The notes below the pieces were generated by a model. That model searched no databases, was not told the origin of the DNA, and was given only the letters and a program-made list of their open reading frames with translations. From Lachnospiraceae bacterium (lineage in GTDB: Bacteria; Bacillota; Clostridia; Lachnospirales; Lachnospiraceae), in the NCBI GenBank assembly GCA_017527205.1, contig JAFXQK010000013.1, positions 1-64,000 on the forward strand: a DNA stretch of 64,000 nt. Direction: 5' to 3'. The position numbers and the translations under genes were made by a program. Positions within the stretch are counted from its first letter, which is position 1, and each line of letters starts with the position of its first letter. Shown here piece by piece: positions 52,157 to 60,425 of this stretch.

Positions 52157-53029
52157 TTACTGAGCGTCAACGGGAGTCTTGGTTCTGTCTGCATTGTATA
52201 CATAGAAGCCCTTGCCGCTCTTTACGCCGAGGTTGCCGCCGCGAACCATCTTGCGGATCAGAGGACATGCACGATACTTGGAATCGCCAGTCTCCTTGTA
52301 GAGAACGTCCATGATTGCCAGACAGATGTCAAGACCTACAAAATCACCAAGCTCCAGGGGTCCCATGGGATGATTTGCACCAAGCTTCATTGCTGCGTCG
52401 ATGCCTGCTACGTCAGATACGCCTTCCATCTTAATGAAAGCTGCCTCATTGATCATAGGGATCAGGATGCGGTTTACTACGAAACCAGCTGCCTCATTTA
52501 CCTGAACTGCGGTCTTGCCGATCTCTTCAGAGATCTTCTTGATGCAGTCAACGGTCTCCTGAGGAGTGTTAACGCCAGCGATCACTTCAACCAGCTTCAT
52601 TCTGTCAGCGGGATTGAAGAAATGCATACCAATCATGGGTCTGGTCAGGCCGTTTCCGATCTCGGTGATGGAAAGGCTGGAGGTGTTGGAAGCGAATACG
52701 CACTCAGGCTTGCAGATCTTGTCCAGCTCGCCAAAGGTGGTCTTCTTTACGGTCATGTCCTCGAAAGCAGCCTCAACGATCAGATCGCAATCTGCGCAGA
52801 GATCTTCCTTCAGGCCAGGGGTGATCTTCGCAAGAATGGCGTCAACTGCCTCCTGGGTGAGCTTGCCTTTCTCAACGAGCTTTGCATAGCCCTTAGCGAT
52901 CTTATCCTTACCGCCCTGAGCCCACTCCTGCTTGATGTCGCAAAGAGCTACTTCATAACCGTCAACCTGAGCAAAAGCCTTTGCAATGCCCTGTCCCATG
53001 GTACCGGCACCAATAATACCTACCTTCAT
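52157..53029 (-). CDS. hbd: 3-hydroxybutyryl-CoA dehydrogenase
   Basis: 290 residues. The NAD-binding start MKVGIIGAGTMGQGIAKAF, ADCDLIVEAAFEDM, SNTSSLSITEI and GMHFFNPADRMKLVEVI (catalytic His) are typical, followed by NRILIPMINEAAF and LGANHPMGPLELGDFVGLD. It reduces acetoacetyl-CoA to 3-hydroxybutyryl-CoA. AAGGAGG precedes the ATG. It lies between two copies of an intergenic repeat. Confidence 0.97.
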   Translation of the reverse strand: MKVGIIGAGTMGQGIAKAFAQVDGYEVALCDIKQEWAQGGKDKIAKGYAKLVEKGKLTQEAVDAILAKITPGLKEDLCADCDLIVEAAFEDMTVKKTTFGELDKICKPECVFASNTSSLSITEIGNGLTRPMIGMHFFNPADRMKLVEVIAGVNTPQETVDCIKKISEEIGKTAVQVNEAAGFVVNRILIPMINEAAFIKMEGVSDVAGIDAAMKLGANHPMGPLELGDFVGLDICLAIMDVLYKETGDSKYRACPLIRKMVRGGNLGVKSGKGFYVYNADRTKTPVDAQ

Positions 53030-53070
53030 TGAAAATTCCTCCTTATAATAATTTAATTAATTTCCTTTAA

Positions 53071-53119
53071 AGCCTTCCCCTCCAAGGGGAAGGTGTCAGG
53101 CGAAGCCTGACGGATGAGG
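53071..53119 (-). repeat. Intergenic repeat, copy 2 (crt-hbd gap)
   Basis: CCTTCCCC/GGGGAAGG and TCAGGC/GCCTGA stems and the GGATGAGG end match copy 1 at 52086, but the left closing CCTCAT is missing, so this copy is truncated. It ends three bases before the crt stop codon region. Confidence 0.8.
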
Positions 53120-53121
53120 TG

Positions 53122-53946
53122 TTACTTGTTCTGGAAAGGAGCCTTCACCTTCTCCTTATTCTTGTCAAGGAAGAAAGCCATGCCATACTTCTGATCCTCA
53201 GTCTCGAAGCAATCTCCAAAGAGCTTTTCCTCGATCACGATGGCATCATCCATCTTTGCATCCAGGCCTTCGTTAATGGCCTTCTTGCAGTTACGAACGG
53301 CAATGGGAGCATTCTTTGCAATGGTGGCTGCCATCTTCTCGGCTGCTGCCATCAGAACTTCCTTTGCACTCTTTACTACGTTACCCTCAGCGTCAACCTC
53401 TGCCTCAAATACTTCGTTTACGAGACCGATGCGATAAGCCTCGGGAGCCTTAATGTTGCGAGCGGTGTAGATCAGCTGCTTTGCCATGCCAGGGCTTACC
53501 AGGCGGGCAAGTCTCTGGGTTCCGCCGAAGCCGGGCGTAATGCCAAGGCCGACCTCGGGCTGACCAAATACGGCATTTGCGGAGCAAAGTCTGATGTCAC
53601 AGCTCATGGAAATCTCACATCCGCCACCCAGTGCGAAGCCGTTAACGGCTGCGATTACGGGGATGGGGAAGGTCTCCAGCTTACGAAATACGTCGTTACC
53701 CTTCTTGCCGAAAGCCTCGCCCTCAGCCTTGGTCAGGGTGCTCATCTCTCCGATGTCAGCGCCTGCCACGAAGGACTTCTCGCCTGCGCCGGTAAGCACA
53801 AGTGCGCGAACCGTGCTCAGATCAACGGCGTCCAAGGTCGCGTCCAGCTCATCCAGCACCTGGGAATTCAGTGCGTTCAAAGCGCGCTCACGATTGATGG
53901 TGATTACCGCATAAGCGCCCTTTTGTTCATAAAGAACGTAATCCAT
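53122..53946 (-). CDS. crt: Crotonase (3-hydroxybutyryl-CoA dehydratase)
   Basis: 274 residues from the ATG at 53946, seven bases after AGAGG; an upstream in-frame ATG at 53979 is less likely. Enoyl-CoA hydratase motifs are GAGEKSFVAGADIGEM (oxyanion region), NGFALGGGCEISMSCDIR and QPEVGLGITPGFGGTQRLAR with the two catalytic Glu. It dehydrates 3-hydroxybutyryl-CoA to crotonyl-CoA. It follows thl after a 173-base gap. Confidence 0.96.
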   Translation of the reverse strand: MDYVLYEQKGAYAVITINRERALNALNSQVLDELDATLDAVDLSTVRALVLTGAGEKSFVAGADIGEMSTLTKAEGEAFGKKGNDVFRKLETFPIPVIAAVNGFALGGGCEISMSCDIRLCSANAVFGQPEVGLGITPGFGGTQRLARLVSPGMAKQLIYTARNIKAPEAYRIGLVNEVFEAEVDAEGNVVKSAKEVLMAAAEKMAATIAKNAPIAVRNCKKAINEGLDAKMDDAIVIEEKLFGDCFETEDQKYGMAFFLDKNKEKVKAPFQNK

Positions 53947-54119
53947 GTTTTCCTCTTTCCGGCAGACGTCTTGAAACACTGCCTTTTTTGATATTTGTTT
54001 ACTATCTCTTTACGCATCAAAGAGAATACCCCCAATGGAAGCATTCTCTTGACGTTTCGCCCTTAGGATTCTCTTCTTCGAGATTCATTTCGTCCCGCGT
54101 CAGATCCTCAATCCGGCAT

Positions 54120-55304
54120 TTAGTCTTCAATTTTAACGATGGTAGCACAACCCATGCCGCCGCCGATGCAAAGCGTAGCCAGACCAGTCTTGGCACCCTT
54201 TGCCTGCATCTCATGAAGCAGGGTAACCAGGATACGGCATCCGGAAGCTCCTACGGGATGTCCAAGAGCGATTGCTCCGCCGTTAGGATTCAACTGCTTG
54301 TCAACGTCGATGCCAAGATCCTTGCCAACTGCTACGGACTGTGCAGCGAACGCCTCGTTTGCCTCGATGATGTCGAAATCCTCGATCTTCATGCCGGTCT
54401 TTGCCATTACCTTCTTGGTAGCGGCAACGGGACCGATACCCATAACCTCGGGACGAACGCCTGCAAGAGCGCCTGCAACAAAGGTAGCCATGGGCTTAAC
54501 GCCAAGCTCCTTCGCCTTCTCCTCGCTCATTACAACGATGGCTGCGGCACCATCGTTGATGCCAGAAGCATTACCTGCGGTAACAAATCCGCCGGGGTTG
54601 ATGGGACGAAGCTTTGCAAGACCTTCCATGGTGGATCCGGGACGGGGACCCTCATCAACCTTGAACTCAATAACCTCTTTCTTCTTCTTTACGGTAACGG
54701 GAACGATTTCCTTGTCAAATGCGCCAGCCTTCTGCGCCGCTTCGCACTTCTGCTGGGACTTCAGGGCGAACTCATCAATCTCTTCCCTGGTCAGCCCCCA
54801 CTCTTCGCAGATGTTGTCAGCGGTCTTGATCATGTGATAATCATTGAATGCATCCCAAAGAGCATCCTTGATCATGGTATCAACGAGGGTACCATTGTTC
54901 ATTCTATATCCGAAACGTGCCTGAGGAATTGCATAGGGAGCCATGGACATATTCTCCATACCACCTGCCACAACGATGTCAGCATCACCTGCCATGATCA
55001 TCTGTGCAGCCTGGTTTACGCAGTTTAAGCCAGATCCACAAACCACGTTCATGGTAACAGCGGGAACCTCAATGGGAAGGCCTGCCTTGATGGAAGCCTG
55101 ACGAGCCACGTTCTGACCAAGACCTGCCTGGATTACGCAACCCATGTAAACCTGATCAACCTGTGAGGGCTCCACGCCTGCGCGGGAAAGTGCCTCCTTA
55201 ATAACGATAGCACCCAGCTCCGCTGCGGGAGTCGTGCTAAGAGATCCGCCCATGGTACCAATAGCGGTACGACAAGCACCGGCTAAAACTACTTTTCTTG
55301 CCAT
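54120..55304 (-). CDS. thl: Acetyl-CoA acetyltransferase (thiolase)
   Basis: 394 residues from the ATG at 55304, placed after GGAGG; the ATG at 55319 is too close to it. The active-site Cys in [14 protein letters not shown], the [11 protein letters not shown]is and the final [11 protein letters not shown]ys are present. It condenses two acetyl-CoA to acetoacetyl-CoA, the first step of butyrate synthesis. It is the first gene of the operon thl-crt-hbd-bcd-etfB-etfA; a good promoter lies about 115 bases upstream. Confidence 0.97.
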   Translation of the reverse strand: MARKVVLAGACRTAIGTMGGSLSTTPAAELGAIVIKEALSRAGVEPSQVDQVYMGCVIQAGLGQNVARQASIKAGLPIEVPAVTMNVVCGSGLNCVNQAAQMIMAGDADIVVAGGMENMSMAPYAIPQARFGYRMNNGTLVDTMIKDALWDAFNDYHMIKTADNICEEWGLTREEIDEFALKSQQKCEAAQKAGAFDKEIVPVTVKKKKEVIEFKVDEGPRPGSTMEGLAKLRPINPGGFVTAGNASGINDGAAAIVVMSEEKAKELGVKPMATFVAGALAGVRPEVMGIGPVAATKKVMAKTGMKIEDFDIIEANEAFAAQSVAVGKDLGIDVDKQLNPNGGAIALGHPVGASGCRILVTLLHEMQAKGAKTGLATLCIGGGMGCATIVKIED

Positions 55305-55417
55305 TTGTTTTTCCTCCATGTTTTCTTTTTACTTTTTTTGCTCGATCCCAGCTCTTTTTCGCCTAAATCTCACATAGTTTTGATGATTGTTATTTTTTTA
55401 TCATTCAAGTCTTCCTC

Positions 55418-55446
55418 ATTGTAACATAGTCATCTCTCTTTTGCAA
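55418..55446 (-). promoter_or_regulatory. Promoter of the butyrate operon
   Basis: On the minus strand TTGCAA (55441-55446), a 17-base spacer and TACAAT (55418-55423) form a good sigma-A promoter, giving a leader of about 105 bases before thl. Confidence 0.75.
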
Positions 55447-55488
55447 TGACTTTATCATGAAATTTTTGTGAACCATTTTTGTGAAACT

Positions 55489-55525
55489 TTTAAAAGAAGA
55501 AAGGGCAGCCGATGCGACTGCCCTT
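55489..55525 (-). terminator. Terminator of the hibernation factor gene
   Basis: AAGGGCAG and CTGCCCTT form an eight-base stem with a nine-base loop, followed on the minus strand by TCTTCTTTTA. It lies about 40 bases after the stop at 55562. Confidence 0.85.
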
Positions 55526-55561
55526 CCGTTATAAGTCAAATCTATGAACCTCAAATACTTC

Positions 55562-56089
55562 TTAGATTTCCGGCTCGATCAGCCCGTAGGTATCTCCCTT
55601 TCTCTTGTACACTACGTTCACCTGATCCGTCTCCGCGTTGCAGAATACGTAGAAGCTGTGCCCCAAAAGTTCCATCTGGATGCAGGCATCCTCGGGATAC
55701 ATGGGCTTAATGTCAAACTTCTTCGTGCGGACAATCTTGATCTCCTCGTCATCCGCATAATCGTTGTCCACGTACGCCTGACTGAAATCGCCGCCCGACT
55801 GATGCTTGTCAACGATTTTATTCTTATATTTCTTAAGCTGTCTCTCGATGATTTCCTCAACCAGGTCAATGGACACGTACATGTCGTTGCTTACCTGCTC
55901 GGAGCGAATAATATTGCCCTTCACGGGAATGGTAACCTCAATCTTCTGGCGCTCCTTCTCTACACTGAGCGTTACGTGAACCTCCGTGTTGGGGTTAAAA
56001 TACTTGTCCAGCTTACCGATCTTATCTTCTACTGCCGCTCTTAATCCGGGAGTTACTTCAATATTTCTGCCTACGATTACAAATTTCAT
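55562..56089 (-). CDS. hpf: Ribosome hibernation promoting factor, long form
   Basis: 175 residues. The N-terminal S30AE domain (about 1-95: FVIVGRNIEVTPGLRAAVED, then VEVTIPVKGNIIRSE) is followed by a charged linker and a C-terminal dimerisation domain (about 118-175: IVRTKKFDIKPMYPEDACIQ, FYVFCNAETDQVNVVYKRKG). The long form joins two 70S ribosomes into inactive dimers in slow growth. It has its own extended -10 promoter and a terminator. Confidence 0.95.
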   Translation of the reverse strand: MKFVIVGRNIEVTPGLRAAVEDKIGKLDKYFNPNTEVHVTLSVEKERQKIEVTIPVKGNIIRSEQVSNDMYVSIDLVEEIIERQLKKYKNKIVDKHQSGGDFSQAYVDNDYADDEEIKIVRTKKFDIKPMYPEDACIQMELLGHSFYVFCNAETDQVNVVYKRKGDTYGLIEPEI

Positions 56090-56180
56090 ATGATCATCCC
56101 TTCCGTCTGTTTTTTCAATTACGAAACCGCTGCGCGGCTCCTCTCCGCCCTAAAATAGGTTCCTTAGTAATTGTATAAGC

Positions 56181-56210
56181 ATTATACCATAAATTGTCAA
56201 TGTTTTGCAA
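56181..56210 (-). promoter_or_regulatory. Promoter of hpf
   Basis: On the minus strand TTGCAA (56205-56210), 18 bases, and TATAAT (56181-56186) with TGG directly before it as an extended -10. The start of transcription would be about 85 bases before hpf. Confidence 0.75.
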
Positions 56211-56361
56211 CAATTTCTAAAATATTTTACATATTTTTGAATTCAAATCTGTCAACGAAAATCGGGGCTTTTTTACAATTTTCGACAAATTTGTTAAATA
56301 TCGCCAAAACCTTTGTTCTTTCTCAAAAACTGATTTCCCTGTCATTTTTTGGGTCAAAACC

Positions 56362-56432
56362 TGTGGATAACGTGCATAACTTAGTGTATAAATCATCAAT
56401 CCATAAAAATCGCCACTTTTCAACGTGGATAA
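56362..56432 (-). other. Cluster of DnaA-box-like sites in AT-rich gap
   Basis: On the minus strand: TTATACACT (56383-56391), TTATGCACG (56371-56379), TTATCCACA (56362-56370, a perfect consensus) and TTATCCACG (56424-56432). Three sites lie within 30 bases. The whole gap 56090-56573 (484 bases) contains no convincing gene and is very AT-rich on both sides of the boxes. It could be an origin-like or DnaA-titrating site; dnaA itself is not in the window. Confidence 0.55.
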
Positions 56433-56573
56433 CTCTAATCAAAAAAGCAGATACTTTTTATCTAAATTCCGTTCTCCCGAAGAAAATTGTTTATTTTTTA
56501 CAGTTGTTTTTTTGTCAACCCCTAAAAAGCAGAAAAAAATATTTAGAAAACTTTTGGAAACTCATATTCAACT

Positions 56574-57485
56574 TTATAGTCTTGCGACGTACGCTCCCGC
56601 GCTGGTTGCCGCATTGGCGCCGTCTGCCACGGCCGTGACAATCTGGCGAATCGGTTTCTTTCTGACGTCACCTGCGGCAAAGATTCCGGGGACACTTGTC
56701 GCACAGGTCTCATCTGCAATAATGTATCCTGCGGGATCCATCTCTACAATGCCTTTTGCGAGTTCACTGTCTGGATGAATGCCCACCGCAATGAATACGC
56801 CATTGACCGGAACATCCTTCCTCTCACCAGTCTTAACATCCTCCAAAATCAACTTTTCTACGCTGCTTTCACCGCAGATTTCCTTTACGACGTGGCTATA
56901 GAGGATCTCCACGTTCTCCTTGGCCATCAGCTCATCCTGTAGCACCTTTGTTCCGCGGAGCTCATCCCTTCTGTGAATCAGGTAAACCTTTGCGCTTGTC
57001 CTTGCCAGATAAATCGCATCCTCCAGCGCCACGTCGCCGCCGCCGACTACGGCAACGACCTTCTTGCGGAAAAACGCACCGTCGCAGGTCGCGCAGTACG
57101 AAACGCCCATGCCGGAAAGCTCCTCTTCGCCAGGCACGCCAAGCTGCGCATGATGCGCACCCGTAGCCAGAATAATGCTCTTCGTCTCCAGCTCCTCCTT
57201 GTCCGTCCGAACGATCTTCTTGTCGCCAAGATCCTTGATTTCCAATACCTCTGCATCCATAAAGGGCACTTCCAGCTTGTCCGCGTGCTCGCGGAATTTC
57301 ATGCCCATGTCAAAGCCATTGATCCCGGGAAGTCCAAGGTAATTGTCCACCTCATAGGTGTTCAAAATCTGTCCACCACTCATGGGACTCTTTTCAAGCA
57401 CCACGAGATTCAATCCCGCCCGTTTGGCATAGACCGAAGCCGACAATCCTGCTGCCCCCGAGCCAATAATAATCACATCATACAT
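56574..57485 (-). CDS. trxB: Thioredoxin reductase
   Basis: 303 residues. The FAD motif IIGSGAAGLSASVYAKRAG at the start, the redox pair YCATCDGAFF near 137, the NADPH motif VVGGGDVALEDAIYLA and the C-terminal GIFAAGDVRKK are all present. It transfers electrons from NADPH to thioredoxin (or a related disulfide carrier). AGGAGG precedes the ATG. It is divergent from the FabG-like gene at 57711, and no thioredoxin gene is adjacent. Confidence 0.95.
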   Translation of the reverse strand: MYDVIIIGSGAAGLSASVYAKRAGLNLVVLEKSPMSGGQILNTYEVDNYLGLPGINGFDMGMKFREHADKLEVPFMDAEVLEIKDLGDKKIVRTDKEELETKSIILATGAHHAQLGVPGEEELSGMGVSYCATCDGAFFRKKVVAVVGGGDVALEDAIYLARTSAKVYLIHRRDELRGTKVLQDELMAKENVEILYSHVVKEICGESSVEKLILEDVKTGERKDVPVNGVFIAVGIHPDSELAKGIVEMDPAGYIIADETCATSVPGIFAAGDVRKKPIRQIVTAVADGANAATSAGAYVARL

Positions 57486-57710
57486 TTTACCTTCCTCCTT
57501 CTGCCTTCAATGGTGTTTTGGTTGAATATAAACCGTCGTATAGGTTAAATAATCTAATAATAAATCCAGATGTCATCGGTAATGACCGATCTCCCCACGC
57601 AACCTTCCGAAAAACCGTATGGTCTTCCCCAGAAATTTGTGTTAAAATAATCTCGGATGTAGATTTACTTTCCGAAATTTATTCATTTACCATCAGCGGA
57701 GGTTTCAATC

Positions 57711-58466
57711 ATGGAATCAACGAATGCAAACCCTATTTCTTCCGATCCTTCCCGCCCCGTCTGTCTGATTACAGGCGCGTCACGCGGGATCGGCAAGGCC
57801 ATCGCCAGAGTCTTTGCAAAGGCTGGTTATGACCTCATACTCACTTGTTCCAAGACGCTTCCCGAGCTAGAAGCCTTCGCACGCGAGCTTGAGCCCTATG
57901 AAATCCGCTGCCAGGCCTTTCAGATTGATGTCGGCGATCCCGCACAGGTGGAAGCCCTCTTCCAAAAGGTTACCTGTCTTGACGTCCTTGTAAACAACGC
58001 AGGCATTTCCTATGTCGGCCTGCTTCATGAAATGAGTCCTGAAGCATGGCGGCATGTACTGTCCACCAATCTGGACTCCTGCTTCTATGCCTGTAAATAC
58101 AGCATTCCCCTGATGCTTCAAAACCATGCTGGACGAATCATCAATATTTCCTCCGTCTGGGGGAATGTTGGTGCCTCCACGGAGGTCGCTTACTCCGCTT
58201 CCAAGGGTGGCATCAATGCCTTCACCAAGGCGCTTGCGAAGGAGCTTGCCCCCAGCAACATTCAAGTCAATGCAATCGCCTGTGGCGTGATCGACACCTC
58301 CATGAACGCCTGCTTCTCCGAGGAAGACATGGAAGCCCTTGTGGCAGAGATTCCTGCCGACCGCATCGGCTCGCCTGACGAAGTCGCGGCCCTCGCCCTC
58401 CAATTAGCATCCGCTCCCACTTATCTCACTGGCCAAATCATCACCATGGACGGCGGCTGGACCTAA
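57711..58466 (+). CDS. Short-chain dehydrogenase, FabG-like
   Basis: 251 residues. The NAD(P)-binding LITGASRGIGKAIARVFAKA, the NNAGISYVG strand, the catalytic Ser in INISSVWG, and YSASKGGINAFTKALAKELA with Tyr and Lys are complete, and the end TYLTGQIITMDGGWT fits 3-oxoacyl-ACP reductases. It reduces a keto group in the cytoplasm with NADPH, probably in fatty-acid synthesis or a side pathway; a second role cannot be excluded since it stands apart from other fab genes. GGAGG lies eight bases before the ATG. Confidence 0.9.
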   Translation: MESTNANPISSDPSRPVCLITGASRGIGKAIARVFAKAGYDLILTCSKTLPELEAFARELEPYEIRCQAFQIDVGDPAQVEALFQKVTCLDVLVNNAGISYVGLLHEMSPEAWRHVLSTNLDSCFYACKYSIPLMLQNHAGRIINISSVWGNVGASTEVAYSASKGGINAFTKALAKELAPSNIQVNAIACGVIDTSMNACFSEEDMEALVAEIPADRIGSPDEVAALALQLASAPTYLTGQIITMDGGWT

Positions 58467-58526
58467 TGCCATATCCAAAATCCATCGGTTTTATGAACTT
58501 TTGTCCGTTTTATAGATCACTTGAAT

Positions 58527-59036
58527 TTACAGACTCTCGTCTGTCTTAAAGACTGCGGTTTTATTGTCATACTCATAGGACGAGAAGACAACCTTATCAT
58601 GAAACGCCAGTGCGTCCGCAAGTCGTTTCACATACAGAGGATGCGTTACCATGCGTACCGCTTCCTCTGGCGTCACCCAGCGCACATCCTCAGATTCCTC
58701 TGAAGTAGCCACCTCTCCGCCGACATACCTGCAAATAAATGCGAAATTGATGATGGGCGGTACCTTCATTCCCTCCAACGGGCCGTATCCATCCTTCACG
58801 ATCAGATTCTGATAAATTCCCGTTAAATGCACTGGTTCGCAATGTACCCCTGATTCCTCGAATATCTCTCGCTTTAAGGCTTCCGCAATCGTCTCTCCCT
58901 GTTCCATTGTTCCCCCAGGCAGCTCCCAACCGCGCTTCGGATTTTTCACCAACAGAACAAGCCCCTCTTGATACACAAGGCCACATGCGGATACGATATG
59001 ATTCGGTAATGCTTTCTTTTCCAGCCACTGATCCAT
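58527..59036 (-). CDS. Nudix hydrolase
   Basis: 169 residues. The Nudix box is complete: GGTMEQGETIAEALKREI followed by FEESGV, near residue 42. It hydrolyses a nucleoside diphosphate linked to another moiety; the substrate is not evident, and the family includes ADP-ribose, CoA and mutagenic nucleotide hydrolases. AAGGGG precedes the ATG. It starts 35 bases after the CoA-transferase gene in the same direction, so it may be co-transcribed, which would fit a CoA or nucleotide substrate. Confidence 0.88.
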   Translation of the reverse strand: MDQWLEKKALPNHIVSACGLVYQEGLVLLVKNPKRGWELPGGTMEQGETIAEALKREIFEESGVHCEPVHLTGIYQNLIVKDGYGPLEGMKVPPIINFAFICRYVGGEVATSEESEDVRWVTPEEAVRMVTHPLYVKRLADALAFHDKVVFSSYEYDNKTAVFKTDESL

Positions 59037-59071
59037 CCCTTTTCCCCTTCATGCCCAAACATAAGATGTCC

Positions 59072-60412
59072 TTACCGCTTGTTGCTCCGTCTCCAGATTT
59101 TTCTCTCCTCTGCCTCTTTGATGAGCATGTCTCGAAACTCAGGATGTGCGATGGAGATCAGCATCTCCGCGCGCTCCCAGGTCGAACGACCCTCCAGATT
59201 GATCACGCCGTATTCCGTCGCAAGGAAATACACCTGACTTCTAGGCGACGTAATGATGTCCCCGTTAAACTGCGGCAGAATGCGCGAATGCTTTACGCCA
59301 TGTCGATCCGTATGCACGGAGCTCATACAAATAAACGCTTTCCCGCCCTTCGATGCAGACGCACCGATCAGGAAATCCAGCTGGCCGCCGGTACCACTGA
59401 TCTGACGCTTGCCCGTACTCTCTGCCGCCACCTGCCCATAGAGGTCCACGGCCACGCAGGCATTGATCGACACCATGTTATCAATCTGCGCAATGACGTA
59501 CGGACGATTTACGTACTCCAGCGGATAGGCCGCCACGCCCGGGTTGTCATCCAACCACTCATACAATTCATTTGACCCAATGGCGCATCCAAACACGCCC
59601 TTCCCGCGGTCAATACTCTTATACTTGTTCGTCAGCTTTCCCGCCTTATAGAGCGCGTAAAATGCATCCGAGCAAAGCTCCGTATGCATGGCAAGATCAC
59701 GAATGTCCGACTGTGCAATACACTCGCCAACCGCATTCGGAAGGCTTCCAATACCAAGCTGAAGCGTCGCTCCGTCGACAATATACGGAATCACAAGCTC
59801 CGCAATTTTTCGATCCACGGGCCGCGGCGGCAACGGCTTCGCATCCTCAAACGGCGCATGCTCTCCCTCCACAACAAAGTCCACCTCGGAAATATGAATG
59901 CACTCATCATATCCTCCACGGATCTTCGGCATATACTCATTGACTTCCACGATAACGATGTCCGCATCACGGCAGATCGGCCCTGCGACGCCGGTATTTA
60001 CGGAAAAGTTGAAATACCCATGCTTATCCATGGGTGAAACACTCACCATGACAACGTTTACGTCGAGAAAAAACTCATAGTATGCCGCATTGTTATGGAA
60101 CACCATGGGAATATAATAGCATTTGCCCTCATCGCAAAGACCGCGTTCGTAGGAGGAACAGTGCCAGCTGTGATACGTAAAATGCTCCTGCGTCGGATCG
60201 CACTCCGCGACCTCAATGGGGCCCTGAATCAGGTTCCCGCGAATCTTGACGTCGTGCAGCTCGTCGCGCCTTGCCGCCAGCGCCCTGTCAAGCAGCACGG
60301 GCATGCCAAGCGAGCTGGTATAATCAATCCAGTCTCCGTCCTTGACCACCTTGACGGCTTCCTCCGGCGTTCTCAGCTTTCTCCGGTATTCTCCCCAAAA
60401 ATCGAATGCCAT
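59072..60412 (-). CDS. but: Butyryl-CoA:acetate CoA-transferase (4-hydroxybutyrate CoA-transferase family)
   Basis: 446 residues, the usual length, from the ATG at 60412 after GGGGGGAAGG; a frame reaching 60475 overlaps the upstream gene. The acetyl-CoA hydrolase/transferase motifs are YTSSLGMPVLLDRAL, LQLGIGSLPNAVGE, the catalytic Glu in AMHTELCSDAFY, and ISGTGGQLDFLIGA. It moves CoA from butyryl-CoA to acetate, releasing butyrate, the last step of the pathway in most gut Lachnospiraceae. Other CoA acceptors in the family (propionate, 4-hydroxybutyrate) are possible. It follows the HD-GYP gene by 13 bases. Confidence 0.9.
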   Translation of the reverse strand: MAFDFWGEYRRKLRTPEEAVKVVKDGDWIDYTSSLGMPVLLDRALAARRDELHDVKIRGNLIQGPIEVAECDPTQEHFTYHSWHCSSYERGLCDEGKCYYIPMVFHNNAAYYEFFLDVNVVMVSVSPMDKHGYFNFSVNTGVAGPICRDADIVIVEVNEYMPKIRGGYDECIHISEVDFVVEGEHAPFEDAKPLPPRPVDRKIAELVIPYIVDGATLQLGIGSLPNAVGECIAQSDIRDLAMHTELCSDAFYALYKAGKLTNKYKSIDRGKGVFGCAIGSNELYEWLDDNPGVAAYPLEYVNRPYVIAQIDNMVSINACVAVDLYGQVAAESTGKRQISGTGGQLDFLIGASASKGGKAFICMSSVHTDRHGVKHSRILPQFNGDIITSPRSQVYFLATEYGVINLEGRSTWERAEMLISIAHPEFRDMLIKEAEERKIWRRSNKR

Positions 60413-60425
60413 ACCTTCCCCCCAA

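Noticed and set aside
48820..55028. Very long plus-strand frames (up to 721 codons) opposite the butyrate operon
   Set aside because: They are mirror images of highly expressed genes with strong codon bias, have no ribosome sites, and code for Cys/Leu/Gly-rich sequence unlike any family.
56171..56638. 155-codon plus-strand frame in the hpf-trxB gap
   Set aside because: It lies in AT-rich DNA, is full of Phe/Leu/Lys/Asn, has no ribosome site and runs into trxB on the other strand; the DnaA boxes explain the region better.
57486..57710. GGTTAAATAATCTAAT near 57537 as another iron-box
   Set aside because: The half sites and spacing do not match GTTAG-N6-CTAAC.
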